From: Trichobilharzia szidati
Taxonomy: Eukaryota; Platyhelminthes; Trematoda; Strigeidida; Schistosomatidae
Assembly: GCA_944472155.2 (NCBI GenBank)
Contig: OX235274.1
Span: forward strand, 31,866,052-31,930,051
DNA: 64,000 nucleotides
Reading direction: 5' to 3'
Numbering within the stretch: position 1 is the stretch's first letter; every line of letters starts with the position of its first letter. Made by a program: the position numbers and the translations under genes. Below the pieces are notes generated by a model. That model ran no database searches. It was not told the DNA's origin and saw only the letters and a list, made by a program, of their open reading frames with translations. Positions 59,301-61,216 of the stretch are shown in pieces.

Positions 59301-61216
59301 TAGTGTTTATTCTATGAACAAAGATTCGCTGATTAACCTCTCTTTTGCATACGTAAATTAACATAAAATAGGGTGGGACAGAGCTATAGTCATTAAAAGT
59401 AATATAGATAGGTGGAGGGAGAGGTTGATAACTGAATCTTTGTTCACCGAATCAACACCAAACACGTGCAGTCGAAATGATGTAACGCCTATACTGGATA
59501 TATGGGAAATTTAAATAAACAACAAGGGGGAGAGAAGAAATATATAAAGCAAATTATGAAGTCGTGTAAATGCACTGATATGACTACAAGCAATAAATTG
59601 TGCATGAAACGTCATCCAGATATTAGTACTGTATGGTTGGAGGCAATCAGCCACAGGAAGCCCTGCTGCGAACTAGGTTTCGTGCTAGTTGGCACTCAGT
59701 CAACAAGGCGTATCTGCAACCTCGAAGGAACTCATGTCCCTTCTGAGATTCGAACCCGCGTCACCCAGTGGGGCTACAGTCAGAAACGTTACCACTGAGC
59801 TATTCGGGCTCGTGATTGACCTCTTGTAGGACTGTACTGGATATTTTTGATTGGATTAGTATTAGTACTGTATCACTGTATGTAATACCAAACAAACCTA
59901 TCTAAAATGGAATTTAGCTCCACCACAGTGGCGAAATTCTACATTAGACAGGAATTCAAACCTAGGACACACTGTCTCCAAAGACAAATACTTAGGCCAA
60001 AGAGCCACATTTTCACATATGAATTATAATGAAAATGTTAACGAATTGCCGGAATTATAATGTACAATATTCCTCTTATTTGAAGGCTCCCTTTCGAACT
60101 TAAAATAGGAAATTATAATTACGCATACACTTACGCAAAAATATGCATACATCTATTCACCATCTTCCCTTACCTAAACACTTTCAGAAAATCTTGTTCA
60201 TTCGTAAAGCAATTTTATTCGGCCAGTTAACACACCCTCACAACGACATATCTGCACCAGTTTTGTGACACTTAAGTCGGTATTAGGACTCAAATTTTGT
60301 ACTTCTACTGTTTTTTTTACTTGAATAAGATTACATAATTCACTCACACGAGTGAAAAAAATACATAAGAGCTGCTTTCACAGCAATCATCCATCCTGTC
60401 TTATAAATACGACTGTCGTTAGAAACGATACGGTACTTCATTGGATAGTCTAAACCTCACCTTTAGTAAATCCACAAAAGCAAGAAATTTAATTTTCAAA
60501 ACAAAAAATCTTTGACGAACAACATTTAAAGGGGACTAAAACAACAAAACTTGTATTACACAACTTAAGAAGAAGAAAACATGACCAAACGGTGGTGGAA
60601 CATACCTGCAAGCTTCAACGTTGGATTATTAAATGATGTGAGCAAAATATTTTGTGGTTTTAGATCCATGTGAATGATATTCTTGCTTTTTAGATATTGA
60701 AGAGCTAAGGCTACGCAAATGTCAGCAATTAAGGTTTACAGATTCGACTACACTCTGACTTACCTAATTGTTGCAGAAAGTGTTGCACAAGTAACTCGTC
60801 TAGTTTTCGTTTCTGCTTTAAAAATCTGCCAAGATCACCTCCACCACAGAATTCCATAATTATGTACACATACGATGCATCCCACTACAATTATGATGAT
60901 TGATGGTCACTAATCAATAATAAAAGCATACTTACTGTGAAATCAAGCATACAAACAATATGCGGATGTTCAAGAGTCTTCAATATTGATATCTCACTGA
61001 CTAGATTGTCTTGAGCTTGTTTGCCTAGTCTACTTTTCATCATACACTTAATGGCGACTAGTTTACATGATCCCTTGATGAACAGGAACAGGAACACGAA
61101 CAGATTATGCAAGAAGAAAAAAACGGCTCACTTACAAACTTCTTTCCCATATACACAAGTCCATATGTCCCTCGTCCGAGTAAGTGAGAGACAGTAAAGC
61201 CAGGTACTTTGATCAT
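11011..61216 (-). CDS. ULK3: ULK3-like serine/threonine kinase, 12 exons
   Basis: Joined minus-strand exons: 61136-61216, 60936-61073, 60764-60884, 60606-60710, 58005-58148, 55340-55422, 49323-49478, 37013-37118, 30131-30171, 28348-28507, 23685-24011, 11011-11372. They sum to 1824 nt (607 codons plus TGA) with GT-AG at every junction and matching phases. Visible kinase motifs are the glycine loop GRGTYG (residues 14-19), VAIK with K36, the alpha-C glutamate E54, HMDLKPQN (127-134), DFG (149-151) and APE (173-175). The kinase ends in [12 protein letters not shown], the ULK3 signature at this place. An MIT helical bundle follows at about 274-341. The tail (about 342-607) is Ser/Asn/Gln-rich and shows no clear second MIT domain, which vertebrate ULK3 has. 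ULK3 in other animals acts in autophagy, Hedgehog/GLI signalling and the ESCRT-III abscission checkpoint. A role in this organism is inference. The start is the first ATG before the glycine loop. UTRs were not determined. Confidence 0.9.
11820..12000 (+). repeat. Family A copy, worn
   Basis: tRNA-like part with GGTTCGATTCCC, then AATGCAGGTACATTCGG and a hammerhead remnant TTGAAGA..GACGAAATGTGCATC. Stem II is broken (GTCC/AGAC). Confidence 0.65.
12340..12595 (-). repeat. Family C SINE
   Basis: A reverse copy from the tail (TTTTTGAGTGGAACGCAGGGCTTC) to the tRNA-like head, with B box GGTTCGATTCCC inverted at 12524-12536 and ending at the GTGTCGGTGG head. Confidence 0.7.
12840..12925 (+). repeat. 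tRNA-like SINE head
   Basis: Contains an A-box-like TGGCACATTAGTTAAGC and B box GGTTCGAATCCC at the spacing of a tRNA promoter. It does not fold as a complete tRNA cloverleaf that I can draw, so I call it a SINE remnant. Confidence 0.5.
12926..13439. other. Intronic DNA, nothing recognised
   Basis: Part of ULK3 intron 11. No repeat family or coding signal is recognised. Confidence 0.5.
13440..14180 (+). mobile_element. RTE-like LINE, 3' end, with a small insertion
   Basis: C-terminal ORF remnant (GAAAGTGGAATACCTG.., CATCAATTGAGGC..) and 3' UTR ending GGTCAGTCAGTTAGTC. It is interrupted at 13564-13705 by a 142-bp insert. Confidence 0.78.
13550..13719. mobile_element. 142-bp insert with 14-bp target duplication
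   Basis: TATAGTATGATGAG occurs at 13550-13563 and again at 13706-13719. The sequence between them is absent from the other copies of this LINE region. Near its right side, AGACATTTGT and ACAAATGTCT are inverted. The family is not recognised. Confidence 0.75.
14590..15010 (-). mobile_element. RTE-like LINE, 3' end
   Basis: Reverse copy starting with the (GACT)n tail and CTGCACCGATGTGCAGCAGTT-type end, through the AATATTATGAGTCACAAGGAG block to the CATCGCCTTCCTCGAC region. Confidence 0.75.
15430..15590. repeat. Family B short foldback
   Basis: CATCATGGGCTGACATCAG..AACCACTGG is followed after about 50 bp by its inverse, ending CTGATGTCAGCTCATGATGAAA. The centre keeps only ACGAAACAGCTGTTCAGTACTCC. 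The tRNA-like part is lost. Confidence 0.75.
15591..16320. other. Intronic DNA, no gene seen
   Basis: Within ULK3 intron 11. Short open frames show no domain I recognise. Confidence 0.5.
16475..16672 (-). repeat. Family G tRNA-derived SINE
   Basis: Reverse copy: tail TTGATGCCACACTGTATTTTC, CCGACCATGGATATCGGGTG, then the inverted B box GGATCGAACCCC and A box. Better copies lie at 32704 and 57204. Confidence 0.8.
16785..17340. repeat. Unnamed dispersed repeat (family F)
   Basis: Blocks such as GTGGCTGGCCAGCTAGATTGAAGTGATC, CAACTACTC.., GATTACCATTCATGGTATCAAGCAG and GGTTTCCAAAG recur at 27595, 41140, 43300 and 46920. No coding potential or tRNA head is seen. Confidence 0.55.
17400..17418. repeat. 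(GA)n microsatellite
   Basis: Short GA dinucleotide run. Confidence 0.9.
17870..18515 (+). mobile_element. RTE-like LINE, 3' end
   Basis: C-terminal ORF remnant (AGAGAAGACGTGATATCCGGCT.., GTGAGGCATGGTAG) and 3' UTR block with GTGTGCTACATACGGTGTG. It lacks the (CAGA)n tail. Confidence 0.75.
18780..19800 (+). mobile_element. Non-LTR endonuclease and RT start, broken
   Basis: At 18800-18960 two frames give an APE-type endonuclease start: [13 protein letters not shown], then [21 protein letters not shown]. At 19520-19790 RT pieces follow ([21 protein letters not shown]) with many stops. The endonuclease may belong to the second LINE family and the RT to the RTE-like one. Confidence 0.75.
19800..20620 (+). 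mobile_element. Family H element with a nested insertion
   Basis: Shares GCTTCGTGTGCT..GGAAGTGTGTGGGC and GCATGGTAGGACCT..GGAACAT..GTTCCAGCCAGTGTA with the 48050 and 57480 copies. It sits between two LINE RT fragments and is split by a LINE tail at 20322-20551. An open frame on the minus strand here is repeat sequence, not a host gene. Confidence 0.7.
20310..20563 (+). mobile_element. RTE-like LINE 3' tail nested in family H
   Basis: CAGTGTAGCTTG is present at 20310-20321 and again at 20552-20563. Between them is only the last 230 bp of the RTE-like LINE (from GCGCAGATGCATCCACTCC to (GACA)n). The uninterrupted family H copy at 48439 has no such break. This is a 5'-truncated LINE insertion with a 12-bp target duplication. 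Confidence 0.88.
20625..21095 (+). mobile_element. RTE-like reverse transcriptase fragment, broken
   Basis: Frameshifted RT pieces: [15 protein letters not shown], then [20 protein letters not shown] (RT motif B region). It overlaps in content with the end of the 18780-19800 fragment, so the two are probably from different copies. Confidence 0.75.
21096..21714. other. AT-rich intronic DNA, nothing recognised
   Basis: Ends in a TTA/ATT microsatellite at about 21700-21717. Confidence 0.5.
21715..21875 (-). repeat. Family C SINE fragment
   Basis: Reverse copy with CCTTACTACCAGGCTTAGTGAG and the inverted B box GGGATCGAACGCC. The head is truncated. Confidence 0.7.
21930..22075 (-). repeat. Family E tRNA-like repeat
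   Basis: Shares TTATCACGTGA..GCTG.TGATACT and GGAC/TTCGAACGC..CAGTGCTTAAG..CA.TGA with the 38765 copy. The inverse reads as a tRNA-like head (TTGGCTTAAGCACTGGG, then GCGTTCGAGTCCC). Confidence 0.6.
22350..22945 (+). mobile_element. RTE-like LINE, 3' end
   Basis: C-terminal ORF remnant and 3' UTR up to CTGACTCAGTCAGTCAGTA. A family C SINE lies directly behind it. Confidence 0.78.
22960..23205 (-). repeat. Family C SINE, nearly complete
   Basis: Reverse copy from TTTACGTTCCCAGTGGAACATAGG to the GCGTCGGTGGGACAACGGTAG head. The inverted B box GGGGATCGAACCCCGG is intact. Confidence 0.82.
23490..23650 (+). mobile_element. LINE fragment, second family, last bases
   Basis: ..GGAGCCAGTTGAAAAGGACC-like block, CCTATGTTCCACTCGGAACCC and an AATAATAATGA tail, ending about 35 bp before the end of ULK3 exon 11. 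Confidence 0.6.
23685..24011 (-). CDS. ULK3: ULK3 exon 11
   Basis: Completes Cys379 and encodes through residue 487. It opens with a glutamine run and is otherwise polar. The stretch after [12 protein letters not shown] could be weakly helical, but I cannot assign it to a second MIT domain. It ends in phase 1 at donor GTAAGC. Confidence 0.78.
24295..24545 (-). repeat. Family B copy
   Basis: Reverse copy from CAAGAATCGGTTTGTTGGG to CCAATACGTGA. It has the same GAATCAT core variant as the 45005 copy, not a hammerhead core. Confidence 0.7.
24546..25214 (-). mobile_element. LINE fragment, second family
   Basis: Reverse copy of the C-terminal region. It starts at the CCTTTAAGTTCCAAGTG tail and extends upstream to the [20 protein letters not shown] block at about 25110-25170. 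Stops and frameshifts are present. Confidence 0.75.
25215..25480 (+). repeat. Family B copy with intact invariant core
   Basis: tRNA-like segment, then CTGAAGA, GTCC/GGAC, GAAA, CAGCTA and TC before CAGTAC (25348-25392). All invariant bases are kept. Stem I pairs only through wobbles. Confidence 0.75.
25560..25710 (+). repeat. Family A copy, internally deleted
   Basis: The arm sequence (GATTTTCCCGTCAATTGATTGG) is fused directly to GGAACATCATCACTCACTGAG, skipping the tRNA-like part. The hammerhead core is TTGACGA, one base off. Stem II and GAAA are intact. Confidence 0.75.
26229..27025. mobile_element. 797-bp TIR (MITE-like) element inserted in a PLE
   Basis: The ends are inverted repeats about 47-50 bp long. 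The left one reads GAATATTCGGTAAAGTTAAA and the right one, inverted, GAATATTCGGTCAAGTTAAA, continuing through CACTAACTACCAAT. An inner pair (about 26440-26495 versus 26563-26625, TAAAATTTATTTTGAT) is also inverted. No transposase ORF is seen. The target duplication is unclear. Confidence 0.78.
26680..26860. repeat. Degenerate telomere-like CCCTAA tract
   Basis: Scattered AACCCTAA, ATAACCCTAA, CTAACCCTAACG and AACCCTAACTTG units within about 180 bp inside the TIR element. Repeats are irregular, so this is not an array. Confidence 0.5.
27595..27800. repeat. Family F fragment
   Basis: CTCGCTGGCTAGATTGAAGTAATCTTAACACC.. and TCGTTACTCACG blocks shared with 16785. Confidence 0.5.
28025..28240 (+). 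repeat. Family A copy, worn
   Basis: Contains GGTTTGAGTCTCAGTG, ACCCACTGAGGAATGCAGGAACATCC and GGGACGAAATGAGCATC. Bases are inserted between CTGATGA and stem II, so the hammerhead is broken. Confidence 0.65.
28348..28507 (-). CDS. ULK3: ULK3 exon 10
   Basis: Encodes residues 326-378. [15 protein letters not shown] is the end of MIT helix 3. A Ser-rich linker follows. The acceptor is TTTCAG and the donor GTGAGT, phase 1. Confidence 0.85.
28745..29400 (+). mobile_element. LINE fragment, second family, best copy
   Basis: Broken ORF with [63 protein letters not shown] and, in a later frame, [19 protein letters not shown] and [14 protein letters not shown]. This is the C-terminal region after the RT domain of a non-LTR retrotransposon. 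Its start is joined to a short family H-like piece (28740-28775). Tail AATAATAATA. Confidence 0.82.
29401..30130. other. Intronic DNA, nothing recognised
   Basis: Remainder of ULK3 intron 9. No repeat or coding pattern is identified. Confidence 0.5.
30131..30171 (-). CDS. ULK3: ULK3 exon 9 (41-bp microexon)
   Basis: Completes Tyr312 and encodes 13 codons ([13 protein letters not shown]) leading into MIT helix 3. The acceptor is TTACAG and the donor GTTAGT. Its phases (1 in, 0 out) fit only between exons 8 and 10. Confidence 0.82.
30245..31090. mobile_element. Penelope-like element palindrome
   Basis: Two PLE 3' ends face each other. The left arm (30245-about 30600) and right arm (about 30735-31090) are inverted copies. 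They share GCTCTACAGTTA.., GAATGAATGAATTAGTGTTATG, ACAACATTAATGTTGTTTAAA, GAGCACTGGTTGTTTGA and CAATTTATTAGGCACCC. The arms differ at many positions. Each carries the end of a PLE ORF (right arm [20 protein letters not shown]). It lies in ULK3 intron 8, 74 bp from exon 9. Confidence 0.85.
31195..32460 (+). mobile_element. LINE fragment, second family, split by an insertion
   Basis: Left part 31195-31478 (TTTCAACTACAGGCAG.., [17 protein letters not shown]) and right part 32104-32460 (AAGATCAGATGGCC, ACACATGCTGAGGAAACTG, CCAAGGGAATCAT) are contiguous in the 28745 copy. Confidence 0.8.
31479..32103 (+). mobile_element. 625-bp insertion with 10-bp target duplication
   Basis: TACATATCGA flanks it at 31469-31478 and 32104-32113. 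It is GC-richer than its surroundings. It ends in a (GTAAA)n tail after a short frame with [25 protein letters not shown] residues, resembling the last residues of a LINE ORF. It is either a 5'-truncated LINE or a SINE with a LINE-derived 3' end. The family is not identified. Confidence 0.82.
32461..32703. other. Short intronic spacer
   Basis: Nothing recognised between the LINE fragment and the SINE. Confidence 0.5.
32704..32890 (+). repeat. Family G tRNA-derived SINE
   Basis: Head GTGGCACAGTGGTTAGGAC (A box) and GGTTCGATCCCC (B box), then CACACCCGATATCTATGGTC and a tail ending GGTGTGGCATCAAGCTG before A-rich sequence. Confidence 0.88.
32955..33480 (-). repeat. Family A tandem dimer, 326-bp period
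   Basis: Two minus-strand copies in the same direction: the GGAATCC next to the cleavage site is at 32978-32984 and again at 33304-33310. Each has TTTCGTCC (inverted GGACGAAA). Between them is the complete unit, including the GGTTGATTGTGTTGGACTGAA arm. Both hammerhead cores carry substitutions. Confidence 0.8.
33560..33765 (+). repeat. Family B copy
   Basis: tRNA-like part with GGTTTGAACACC, then GTACTGTGAAGA (one base missing in the core), GTCCCAAACTGGGAC, GAAA and CATCTGTC. Confidence 0.75.
33766..34280. other. AT-rich intronic DNA, nothing recognised
   Basis: No repeat or gene is identified. It leads into a TAA microsatellite at 34280-34295. Confidence 0.5.
34570..35400 (-). mobile_element. 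CR1/jockey-like reverse transcriptase, C-terminal part
   Basis: The minus-strand frame 34827-35399 holds the RT catalytic block [14 protein letters not shown], then [15 protein letters not shown] and [17 protein letters not shown], and the connection region. A frameshift near 34815 moves the ORF end to 34572-34808. The N-terminal RT motifs and any endonuclease are missing. The YLG-V-I-SDLSW pattern is typical of CR1/jockey LINEs, not of the RTE pieces elsewhere here. Confidence 0.85.
35455..35800 (-). mobile_element. Penelope-like element, C-terminal fragment
   Basis: Frame 35481-35753 begins [13 protein letters not shown] (GIY-YIG YIGR equivalent) and continues with [12 protein letters not shown] and a basic, hydrophobic C-terminus as in PLE ORFs. 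Confidence 0.75.
35801..36619. other. Intronic DNA, nothing recognised
   Basis: Part of ULK3 intron 8 without identifiable features. Confidence 0.45.
36620..36815 (+). repeat. Family C SINE, worn
   Basis: Head GGTGGTCCAGTGTGGTAGAC, B box GGATTGATCCC, tail CTTAAGCTTTGAAACCTTATGTCCCAGTAGGG. Confidence 0.65.
37013..37118 (-). CDS. ULK3: ULK3 exon 8 (MIT domain)
   Basis: Encodes residues 277-311, beginning [14 protein letters not shown] and including [11 protein letters not shown], the pattern of MIT helices 1 and 2. It follows exon 7 without a gap when compared with the family. It ends in phase 1 at GTAAGT. Confidence 0.82.
37375..38305 (+). mobile_element. RTE-like LINE, 3' end
   Basis: ORF remnant with [40 protein letters not shown] and [18 protein letters not shown], then the 3' UTR ending GCTGAAACCAGCCAGTCAGTC. 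It starts 257 bp upstream of ULK3 exon 8 in gene orientation. Confidence 0.85.
38320..38440 (+). repeat. Family D fragment
   Basis: GAGTTGCAGATACGCCTTC.., AGCATGAAGCCTAGGTCGAAGGCTTCC. The hammerhead core is heavily mutated. Confidence 0.65.
38765..38915 (-). repeat. Family E tRNA-like repeat
   Basis: Second copy of the 21930 repeat: TTATCATGTGAGAGCTGGTG, GGGATTCGAACGCGGG and GAGTGCTTAAGTCAGTGAGCC. Confidence 0.65.
38916..39844. other. AT-rich intronic DNA with (AT)n
   Basis: A TA dinucleotide run lies at 39449-39470. Nothing else is recognised. Confidence 0.5.
39845..40088 (-). repeat. Family C SINE, full length
   Basis: Reverse copy from TTTATCCCTTTACGTTCCC to GTACCACCGACGCAC, with the CTTCAAGCTAGAGGCTTGAAG palindrome in the tail. 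The B box is mutated (GGAACAAAGCCCG inverted). Confidence 0.8.
40217..40568 (+). mobile_element. Possible solo LTR
   Basis: The segment could be read as TGTGATGAG...CGTTACA, with a TATA-like CTATAAATAT (40502-40511) and AATAAAGG (40529-40536) about 20 bp later, as in short retroviral-type LTR promoters. No target duplication, internal region or second LTR is visible. Confidence 0.3.
40595..40935 (+). mobile_element. Penelope-like element 3' tail
   Basis: Close copy of 9465-9790: ATGTCAGGTCACAAAATCAATC, GGTGATGGAAGCACTTTGG, GATATCATCTCGCGAAATTTG. Confidence 0.8.
41140..41440. repeat. Family F fragment, two parts facing each other
   Basis: TATCTAGATCGAAGCGGTCTAAACC at the left and GATCACTACGATCTGGTGTAAG with GGTATCCAACTATTC at the right form a loose inverted pair. 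Confidence 0.45.
41800..42370 (-). mobile_element. LINE fragment, second family
   Basis: Reverse copy from the CCTTTGGGTTCCAAGTGGAG tail to the [23 protein letters not shown] block at about 42300-42350. Many stops. Confidence 0.75.
42690..43090 (-). repeat. Family B full unit, ribozyme core deleted
   Basis: Minus-strand unit starting and ending with TATTCAAGTATTGGTT-type sequence (42692 and 43076), about 385 bp apart, as expected for one period of a tandem repeat. In the hammerhead block, CTGGACTCTTCAACAGTAC shows that the GAAA and stem II 3' side are missing. Confidence 0.75.
43091..43215 (+). repeat. Family B hammerhead part
   Basis: Plus-strand stub: GTACTG, TTGAAGA (one base off), GTCC/GGAC, GAAA, CAGCTC, TC, CAGTAC. 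Confidence 0.72.
43395..43700 (+). mobile_element. LINE fragment, second family, 3' end
   Basis: AGAAGGAATCAGCAACAAGAAAC, CACGCTGAGGAGACC, then CCTATGTTCCACTC. Truncated at both sides. Confidence 0.7.
43717..44465 (+). mobile_element. RTE-like LINE, 3' end
   Basis: [16 protein letters not shown] RT end, EIGMELVR-like block, GAAGACGTGCTATTCGAC and the GGGTTCCCAAGATGC region. It stops before the 3' UTR. Confidence 0.72.
44730..45000 (-). repeat. Family B copy lacking its hammerhead
   Basis: Reverse copy with the tRNA-like part (GGGATTCGAACCC) and the downstream unit to CACTAGCGAGCATC. The ribozyme end is missing. Confidence 0.7.
45005..45415. repeat. Family B large foldback
   Basis: The left arm, about 45005-45138 (TTGTTTGGTTTGTAAGGGTT ... 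GGCAGTACG), is matched by the inverse at about 45277-45413 (CGTACTGTCGATG ... AACCCTTACAAACCAAAC). The loop holds one complete tRNA-like segment (GTGGCTGAATGGTATAC, GGTTCGAACC). The core in both arms reads CGATGATTCC, not a working hammerhead. Confidence 0.85.
45630..45990 (+). repeat. Unnamed repeat (family I)
   Basis: GTAGGTGGAGGGAGAGGCAG, CTGAATCTTTGCTAATCGAATC and GAATGACGTAATGCC recur at 59350-59625. It follows a poly-C run at 45570-45580. Confidence 0.6.
46155..46912 (+). mobile_element. RTE-like LINE, 3' end
   Basis: From the GTAGACGTGATATCCGACTGG block through GGTCAAATCAAAATATGGCTCC to the 3' end GTTCTACGTTGAAACTGGTCAC. Confidence 0.8.
46920..47375. repeat. Family F, two overlapping copies
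   Basis: GCAAATATGC..GATTACCATTTATGGTATCAAGCA and GGTTTCCAAAGGAAACT occur at 46965-47060 and again at 47270-47355. A (CA)n run lies at 47000-47018. Confidence 0.55.
47461..47840. repeat. Family D foldback with intact hammerhead in one arm
   Basis: The left arm 47461-47580 and right arm about 47608-47745 are inverted copies (AGATGGTTGGAGGCATTCGG versus CCGATTGCCTCTAACCATCT). The right arm has about ten extra bases inside the ribozyme core. The left arm core is intact on the minus strand. Confidence 0.85.
47490..47534 (-). ncRNA. Hammerhead ribozyme motif (family D)
   Basis: Reading the minus strand: GCCTTG, core CTGACGA, stem II GTGC/GCAC with loop CAACTA, GAAA, palindromic stem III CCTAGG, cleavage after GTC, then GAAGGC. 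Five of six stem I pairs form. All invariant core bases are present. It is in sense orientation in ULK3 intron 7. Confidence 0.85.
48038..48522. mobile_element. Family H element with 12-bp target duplication
   Basis: AAGCATACACAC occurs at 48038-48049 and 48511-48522. The 461 bp between begin GGTCGGCTTCGTG and end GCTATCGGCCGGG. Copies lie at 19800 and 57480. It has no long credible ORF: a 164-codon minus-strand frame crosses the boundary into flanking DNA. Confidence 0.85.
48664..48910 (+). repeat. Family C tRNA-derived SINE, full length
   Basis: Head GGCGTCGGTGGCACAGAGG, B box GGTTCGATCCCC, CTCACTAAGCCAGTAATAAGAC, the CTTCAAGCCTCTAGTTTGAAG palindrome, CCACTGGAAACGTA and an A-rich end. Confidence 0.88.
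48911..49322. other. Intron 7 start, nothing recognised
   Basis: Pyrimidine-rich and AT-rich DNA downstream of ULK3 exon 7. Confidence 0.5.
49323..49478 (-). CDS. ULK3: ULK3 exon 7
   Basis: Encodes residues 225-276: the last kinase helices ([15 protein letters not shown]), then [12 protein letters not shown] and the first residues of the MIT domain. Donor GTGAGT, phase 0. Confidence 0.93.
49655..49975 (-). repeat. Family B copy, worn
   Basis: Reverse copy from TAGTTTGTAGGGATTTGATTGG to GGTGTGCCCCACTGGGCAAC, with an intact B box (inverted GGGATCGAACCTAG). The ribozyme is degraded. Confidence 0.65.
50160..51160 (+). mobile_element. Penelope-like element with GIY-YIG, distinct lineage
   Basis: Frames at 50244-50432 and 50429-50956 read [16 protein letters not shown] and then the nuclease [20 protein letters not shown] with R and H..H residues ([10 protein letters not shown]), followed by a charged tail with [10 protein letters not shown]. 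It differs clearly from the CIYQF-type PLEs nearby. Two overlapping frames indicate a frameshift. Confidence 0.75.
51295..51405 (+). repeat. Family B fragment
   Basis: Ribozyme region only: CGATGAAGAGTTCC.., GAAGAAACAGCTGTCCAGTA and CTCTAACTGAAATCAATC. Confidence 0.65.
51637..51850 (-). repeat. Family D tRNA-derived repeat, best copy
   Basis: On the minus strand: tRNA-like head with A box TAGCTCAGTGGTAACG (about 51790-51805) and B box GGTTCGAATTTC, then AAGGGACATCAGTTCCTTC, the hammerhead, and an end at CCTCCAACCATCT. Gene-sense orientation in ULK3 intron 6. Confidence 0.85.
51667..51711 (-). ncRNA. Hammerhead ribozyme motif, apparently perfect (family D)
   Basis: Minus strand from 51711: stem I GCCTTG; core CTGATGA (51705-51699); stem II GTGC, loop CAACTA, GCAC; GAAA (51684-51681); stem III CCTAGG, a self-complementary hexamer; cleavage after GTC at 51673; stem I 3' side CAAGGC. 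All six stem I pairs and four stem II pairs are Watson-Crick and every invariant base is present. With almost no stem III loop it probably works as a dimer. In-cell cleavage is inference. Confidence 0.9.
51850..52465 (-). mobile_element. Penelope-like element, 3' half
   Basis: Frame 52184-52489 reads [51 protein letters not shown] (broken GIY-YIG). The 3' end at 51850-52190 closely matches the left arm of the 30245 palindrome. Confidence 0.82.
52468..52690 (-). repeat. Family C SINE
   Basis: Reverse copy: CGTCCCAAGTAAAACACAGG, GGAGATCGAACACCGG (inverted B box) and GGTTGAACCACC. Confidence 0.72.
53220..54070 (-). mobile_element. Penelope-like element, 3' half
   Basis: Frame 53758-54039 reads [32 protein letters not shown] and [11 protein letters not shown], then breaks inside GIY-YIG. 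The C-terminal block continues at 53466-53666 ([20 protein letters not shown]). The end at 53220-53260 has the TCTGGCTCTACAATTATAT terminus shared with the 30245 palindrome. A TA run lies at 53234-53260. Confidence 0.8.
54090..54820 (-). mobile_element. LINE fragment, second family
   Basis: Frames 54107-54307 ([20 protein letters not shown]) and 54504-54818 ([33 protein letters not shown]) are the C-terminal part of the LINE ORF, frameshifted. Starts at a TTA-type tail (54078-54100). Confidence 0.82.
54925..55300. repeat. Family B, worn head-to-head pair
   Basis: Minus-strand part 54925-55085 with inverted B box GGATCGAACCCGG, then plus-strand part 55086-55300 with GGGTTCAAGCCC and GATGAAGAATTCC..ACGACAAAACGG. 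It ends 40 bp from the ULK3 exon 6 donor. Confidence 0.6.
55340..55422 (-). CDS. ULK3: ULK3 exon 6
   Basis: Completes Glu197 and encodes 27 codons including [10 protein letters not shown]. This is the kinase alpha-F/alpha-G region. It ends in phase 0 at donor GTAATT. Confidence 0.9.
55650..56060 (+). mobile_element. RTE-like LINE, 3' end, shortened
   Basis: Starts GTGAAGATTT.., ACGCATCCCCAGCCACC and ends CTTGAACTAAAGCACTATTGTACC. Confidence 0.68.
56061..56650. other. Intronic DNA, nothing recognised
   Basis: No known family. A CTTT run lies at 56294-56310. Confidence 0.5.
56655..57186. repeat. Family B large foldback
   Basis: Left arm about 56655-56860 and right arm about 56965-57150 are inverted copies, each with a tRNA-like part and hammerhead. 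The left (minus) ribozyme at 56720-56765 has CTGAAGA, GUACUG/CAGUAC stem I and CAGCTG, but CTAAAC in place of CGAAAC. The right (plus) ribozyme at 57050-57095 has GAAA intact, but ATGAAGA in place of CTGAAGA. Each copy is one base from the family consensus. Confidence 0.85.
57204..57390 (+). repeat. Family G tRNA-derived SINE, best copy
   Basis: GCGTCGGTGGCACAGTGG (A box), GGTTCGATCCCC (B box), CACACCCGATATCTATGGTC, GGTGTGGAATCAAGCTG, then an A-rich tail. Confidence 0.9.
57480..57935 (+). mobile_element. Family H element, worn
   Basis: CGCGACCGCAGAGAGCCCAGG, ATGGTGGGACCTGACAGGAACAT, TTCCAGCCAGCGTAG. Truncated at the 5' side relative to the 48050 copy. Confidence 0.7.
58005..58148 (-). CDS. 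ULK3: ULK3 exon 5
   Basis: Completes Asp149 of DFG and encodes through residue 196, covering DFGFAK, the activation loop, YMAPE and [11 protein letters not shown]. The donor is GTGAGC, phase 1. Confidence 0.92.
58300..58510 (+). repeat. Family C SINE
   Basis: Head worn, B box GGTTCGATTCCC, CCACTGCTACTGAAACTTCA, GCTCTATGCTCCACTCGGAAC. It lies in ULK3 intron 4. Confidence 0.72.
58511..59159. other. Intronic DNA, poly-C run
   Basis: A poly-C run lies at about 58900-58910. Nothing else is recognised. Confidence 0.5.
59160..59625. repeat. Family I foldback
   Basis: The minus-strand copy 59160-59345 (inverse of CTGGATATATGG, CACGTGCA, GCGAATCTTTGTTC) meets a plus-strand copy 59350-59625 (CTGAATCTTTGTTCACC, CACGTGCAGTCGAAATGATG, CTGGATATATGGG). 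A 16-17-bp poly-C lies at 59222-59237. Confidence 0.7.
59630..59850 (-). repeat. Family D tRNA-derived repeat
   Basis: Same order as the 51637 copy, with B box GGTTCGAATCTC. The ribozyme keeps GTGC/GCAC, GAAA and CCTAG, but the core is TTGACTGA and the cleavage stem is changed. Confidence 0.8.
59851..60605. other. Intron 4 start, nothing recognised
   Basis: AT-rich. It has a family I-like trace at 59920-59960 (TTAGCTCCACCACAGTGGCG). Confidence 0.45.
60606..60710 (-). CDS. ULK3: ULK3 exon 4
   Basis: Completes Ala114 and encodes through residue 148, with ALQYL and the catalytic loop HMDLKPQN. The acceptor is GCGTAG. This choice restores QQL-AL-ALQYL, which aligns without a gap to ULK3 of other animals. 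It ends in phase 1. Confidence 0.88.
60764..60884 (-). CDS. ULK3: ULK3 exon 3
   Basis: Encodes residues 74-113, with the hinge [11 protein letters not shown] and the alpha-E helix start VQHFLQQL. It ends in phase 1 at donor GTAAGT. Intron 3 is 53 bp. Confidence 0.9.
60936..61073 (-). CDS. ULK3: ULK3 exon 2
   Basis: Encodes residues 28-73, with VAIK (K36), the alpha-C helix LVSEISILK (E54) and the HPHIV motif. The acceptor is ATCAAG and the donor GTAAGT, phase 0. Intron 2 is 51 bp. Confidence 0.92.
61136..61216 (-). CDS. ULK3: ULK3 exon 1
   Basis: Encodes residues 1-27, beginning MIKVPGF and carrying the glycine loop GRGTYG. It ends in phase 0 at donor GTAAGT. Intron 1 is 62 bp. Confidence 0.9.
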
